A stretch of DNA of 7,117 nucleotides from Acinetobacter sp. (GTDB taxonomy: Bacteria > Pseudomonadota > Gammaproteobacteria > Pseudomonadales > Moraxellaceae). The stretch covers positions 1 through 7,117 of the forward strand of contig SSHD01000158.1 of NCBI GenBank assembly GCA_008017255.1, given 5' to 3'. How positions within the stretch are numbered: the stretch's first letter is position 1; each line of letters begins with the position of its first letter. The translations under genes and the position numbers were made by a program. Positions 5,305 to 7,117 of the stretch are shown in pieces. The notes beneath the pieces were generated by a model that did no database searches, was not told where the DNA came from, and saw nothing but the letters and a program-made list of their open reading frames with translations.

Positions 5305-6879
5305 TTAGTGACGGAAGTGGCGCATACCAGTAAAGACCATCGCAATGCCGGCTTCATCTGCTGCGGCAATGGTTTCTTCATCACGCATAGAACCACCTGG
5401 TTGAATAATACACTTAATGCCAGCTTTGGCAGCATTATCAATACCATCACGGAATGGGAAGAATGCATCTGATGCCATTACAGCACCTTCAACCACTAGA
5501 CCTGCATGTTCTGCTTTAATTGCTGCAATACGTGCTGAATTGACACGGCTCATTTGACCCGCACCAATACCCACAGTTTGACGATCTTTCGCATACACAA
5601 TGGCGTTCGATTTCACGTACTTGGCAACTTTCCACGCAAAGATTAAATCATCAATCTCTTGTTCGGTAGGTGCACGTTTAGTCACGACTTTCAGGTCATC
5701 TTTAGTAATCATGCCTAAATCTTGGTCTTGAACCAATAAACCACCATTGACACGTTTATAGTCCAGTTGCGGCGCACGCGCATCAATCGCAGGCAATTCA
5801 CCGCAGACCATCACGCGAACATTCTTTTTCGCGCCAGTCACTTCAAGCACGCCGTCGGCAATACTTGGTGCAATAATCACTTCCACGAATTGACGGTCTA
5901 CAATCGCCTGTGCAGTTGCAACATCTAATTCACGGTTAAAAGCAATAATGCCACCAAATGCAGATTCAGGGTCGGTTGCATAGGCCAGATCATAAGCGGT
6001 TTGTATGCCGTCTAAAGACACCGCCACACCACATGGGTTGGCATGTTTCACAATCACACAGGCCGGTTTAGCAAATGATTTGACACATTCCAACGCTGCA
6101 TCGGTATCGGCAATGTTGTTATACGAAAGCTCTTTACCCTGTAGTTGCTTGGCAGTTGAAACAGAAGCTTCAGTTGCAGTCGCTTCGACATAAAACGCCG
6201 CATTTTGATGCGGGTTTTCACCATAACGTAAGTCTTGTGCTTTGTTTAGCTGGGTGTTGAATGTGCGAGCAAACGCATCTGCTTCACCTTCAGCTTTACC
6301 CACACGCGCACCCAAATAAGAGGCAATCATGCCGTCATATTGTGCCGTATGCTCAAAGGCTTTTACTGCCAAGTCGAAACGAGTTGCGTACGATAAAGCA
6401 CCATCTGCTTTTAATTCAGCAATCACAGTTGCATAGTCAGCAGCATTGACAATAATACCCACCGAAGCGTGGTTTTTTGCCGCTGCGCGTACCATGGTCG
6501 GACCACCAATGTCGATGTTCTCAATCGCATCTGCCAATGAGCAGTTCGGTTTTGCTACAGTGGCAGCAAATGGATACAGATTGACGATGACCAAGTCAAT
6601 CGGATCAATATTGTGTTCTTGCATTACTGCTTCATCTAAACCACGGCGGGCTAAAATACCGCCATGAATTTTAGGATGCAGAGTTTTTACACGGCCATCC
6701 ATCATTTCAGGGAAGCCTGTGTGTTCAGACACCTCGATTACAGCGATATTGTTGTCTTTAAGCAACTTATAAGTACCGCCAGTCGATAGTATTTCTACCC
6801 CGAGCGCTACAAGATTTTGAGCAAATTCAACGATTCCAGTTTTATCTGAAACAGAGATTAAAGCACGTTTGATAGTCAT
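5305..6879 (-). CDS. purH: Bifunctional AICAR formyltransferase / IMP cyclohydrolase
   Basis: PurH carries out the last two steps of IMP synthesis: it formylates AICAR with 10-formyl-tetrahydrofolate and then closes the ring to IMP. From the ATG at 6879 it is 524 residues, close to the family norm. The N-terminal MGS-like cyclohydrolase domain shows [24 protein letters not shown] (31-40) and [20 protein letters not shown] (49-68). The C-terminal transformylase domain shows RYGENPHQ (218-225), [14 protein letters not shown] (249-262) and VKHANPCG (277-284), whose Lys278-His279 match the catalytic pair. [10 protein letters not shown] (443-452), [12 protein letters not shown] (470-481) and [10 protein letters not shown] (493-502) follow. 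An in-frame TTG at 6891 would add MTKI; the ATG gives the usual [13 protein letters not shown] start. Neither has a clear Shine-Dalgarno. The gene starts only 48 bases after the T-run of the fis terminator. Confidence 0.97.
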   Translation of the reverse strand: MTIKRALISVSDKTGIVEFAQNLVALGVEILSTGGTYKLLKDNNIAVIEVSEHTGFPEMMDGRVKTLHPKIHGGILARRGLDEAVMQEHNIDPIDLVIVNLYPFAATVAKPNCSLADAIENIDIGGPTMVRAAAKNHASVGIIVNAADYATVIAELKADGALSYATRFDLAVKAFEHTAQYDGMIASYLGARVGKAEGEADAFARTFNTQLNKAQDLRYGENPHQNAAFYVEATATEASVSTAKQLQGKELSYNNIADTDAALECVKSFAKPACVIVKHANPCGVAVSLDGIQTAYDLAYATDPESAFGGIIAFNRELDVATAQAIVDRQFVEVIIAPSIADGVLEVTGAKKNVRVMVCGELPAIDARAPQLDYKRVNGGLLVQDQDLGMITKDDLKVVTKRAPTEQEIDDLIFAWKVAKYVKSNAIVYAKDRQTVGIGAGQMSRVNSARIAAIKAEHAGLVVEGAVMASDAFFPFRDGIDNAAKAGIKCIIQPGGSMRDEETIAAADEAGIAMVFTGMRHFRH

Positions 6880-6927
6880 GATTTTAGTCAACAGTTTTGA
6901 AGTCTAGAGATGAAAACAAATAGGCGT

Positions 6928-6957
6928 AAAAAATGCCCACGAATCCGTGAGCATTTT
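6928..6957 (-). terminator. Intrinsic terminator downstream of fis
   Basis: On the minus strand AATGCTCACG (6955-6946) and CGTGGGCATT (6941-6932) form a ten-base-pair stem with one T-G wobble and a GATT loop, followed by six T residues (6933-6928). It begins seven bases after the fis stop. On the plus strand the same stem ends in TTTT, so weak two-way action is possible. It lies between fis and purH. Confidence 0.88.
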
Positions 6958-6961
6958 ATCA

Positions 6962-7117
6962 TTATTCACTCATTAAACCGTGAGCTTTTAACTTTTTGCG
7001 TAAAGTACCACGGTTTAGGCCTAAAATTTCAGCGGCGCGCGTTTGGTTGCCACGGGTGTATTCTAAGACCACAGATAAAAGAGGTTTCTCCATTTCTGCT
7101 AAAACCATGTCATAAAC
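6962..7117 (-). CDS. fis: DNA-binding protein Fis, C-terminal part
   Basis: These are the last 51 codons of Fis; the N-terminal part lies beyond the right edge (the E. coli protein is 98 residues). Fis is a small nucleoid protein that bends DNA and controls rRNA promoters, recombination and growth-phase expression as a homodimer. The hand-translated reverse strand reads [20 protein letters not shown] followed by [20 protein letters not shown] and [11 protein letters not shown]. It lines up closely with the E. coli C-terminus (LYELVLAEVEQPLL..., [23 protein letters not shown]). The visible part holds the long dimer helix and the complete helix-turn-helix, with [16 protein letters not shown] as the DNA-reading segment. 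A terminator follows directly. In many gammaproteobacteria dusB lies upstream, but that region is not in the window. Confidence 0.96.
   Translation of the reverse strand, partial: VYDMVLAEMEKPLLSVVLEYTRGNQTRAAEILGLNRGTLRKKLKAHGLMSE

Noticed and set aside
5223..5468. Minus-strand 81-codon frame crossing the purH end and repeat copy 3
   Set aside because: It lies in another frame within purH and translates the repeat (the stretch PPKSPFFKGG comes from the C-run/G-run), so it is not a gene.
6884..6889. TTGACT as a -35 box before purH
   Set aside because: It overlaps the region just before the start codon, so the -10 and start of transcription would fall inside the gene.
1..7117. Signs of horizontal transfer, prophage, defence system or CRISPR array
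   Set aside because: All genes are core housekeeping enzymes on one strand with intact family motifs. There are no regularly spaced repeats, transposases or integrases.

Overview
The window is ordinary core chromosome of a gammaproteobacterium, most likely an Acinetobacter or close Moraxellaceae relative. This is judged from protein style, moderate GC and the order fis-purH-purD-gloB; no search was run. All seven genes lie on the minus strand. The text therefore runs, in transcription order, from the right end (fis) to the left end (rsmE). The two edge genes are cut by the window and the five internal ones are intact. There is no tRNA, rRNA, CRISPR array, insertion sequence or prophage gene.

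Right part (about 3830-7117): the C-terminal half of fis ends in an intrinsic terminator. Then come purH and purD, two enzymes of IMP synthesis, separated by 143 bp that hold two facing copies of a palindromic C-rich/G-rich repeat. purD ends in a strong intrinsic terminator.

Middle part (about 2690-3830): gloB (glyoxalase II) stands alone after that terminator. Its best start is the ATG at 3676, not the upstream GTG. Between gloB and ahcY are a good sigma70-type promoter and, starting a few bases after the predicted +1, an S-adenosylhomocysteine (SAH) riboswitch. This is the main non-coding find.

Left part (1-2690): ahcY (SAH hydrolase), metF (5,10-methylene-tetrahydrofolate reductase) and the start of rsmE (16S rRNA m3U1498 methyltransferase). 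AhcY removes SAH and releases homocysteine, and MetF makes the methyl-folate used to turn homocysteine back to methionine. RsmE is a SAM user that produces SAH. A third copy of the palindromic repeat and a set of mutually exclusive inverted repeats lie between ahcY and metF.

The genes share a one-carbon theme. PurH consumes 10-formyl-tetrahydrofolate, PurD consumes glycine, MetF draws on methylene-tetrahydrofolate, and AhcY/MetF close the methyl cycle. The window holds no evident new multi-gene system. Its interest lies in the regulatory and repeat structure between genes.
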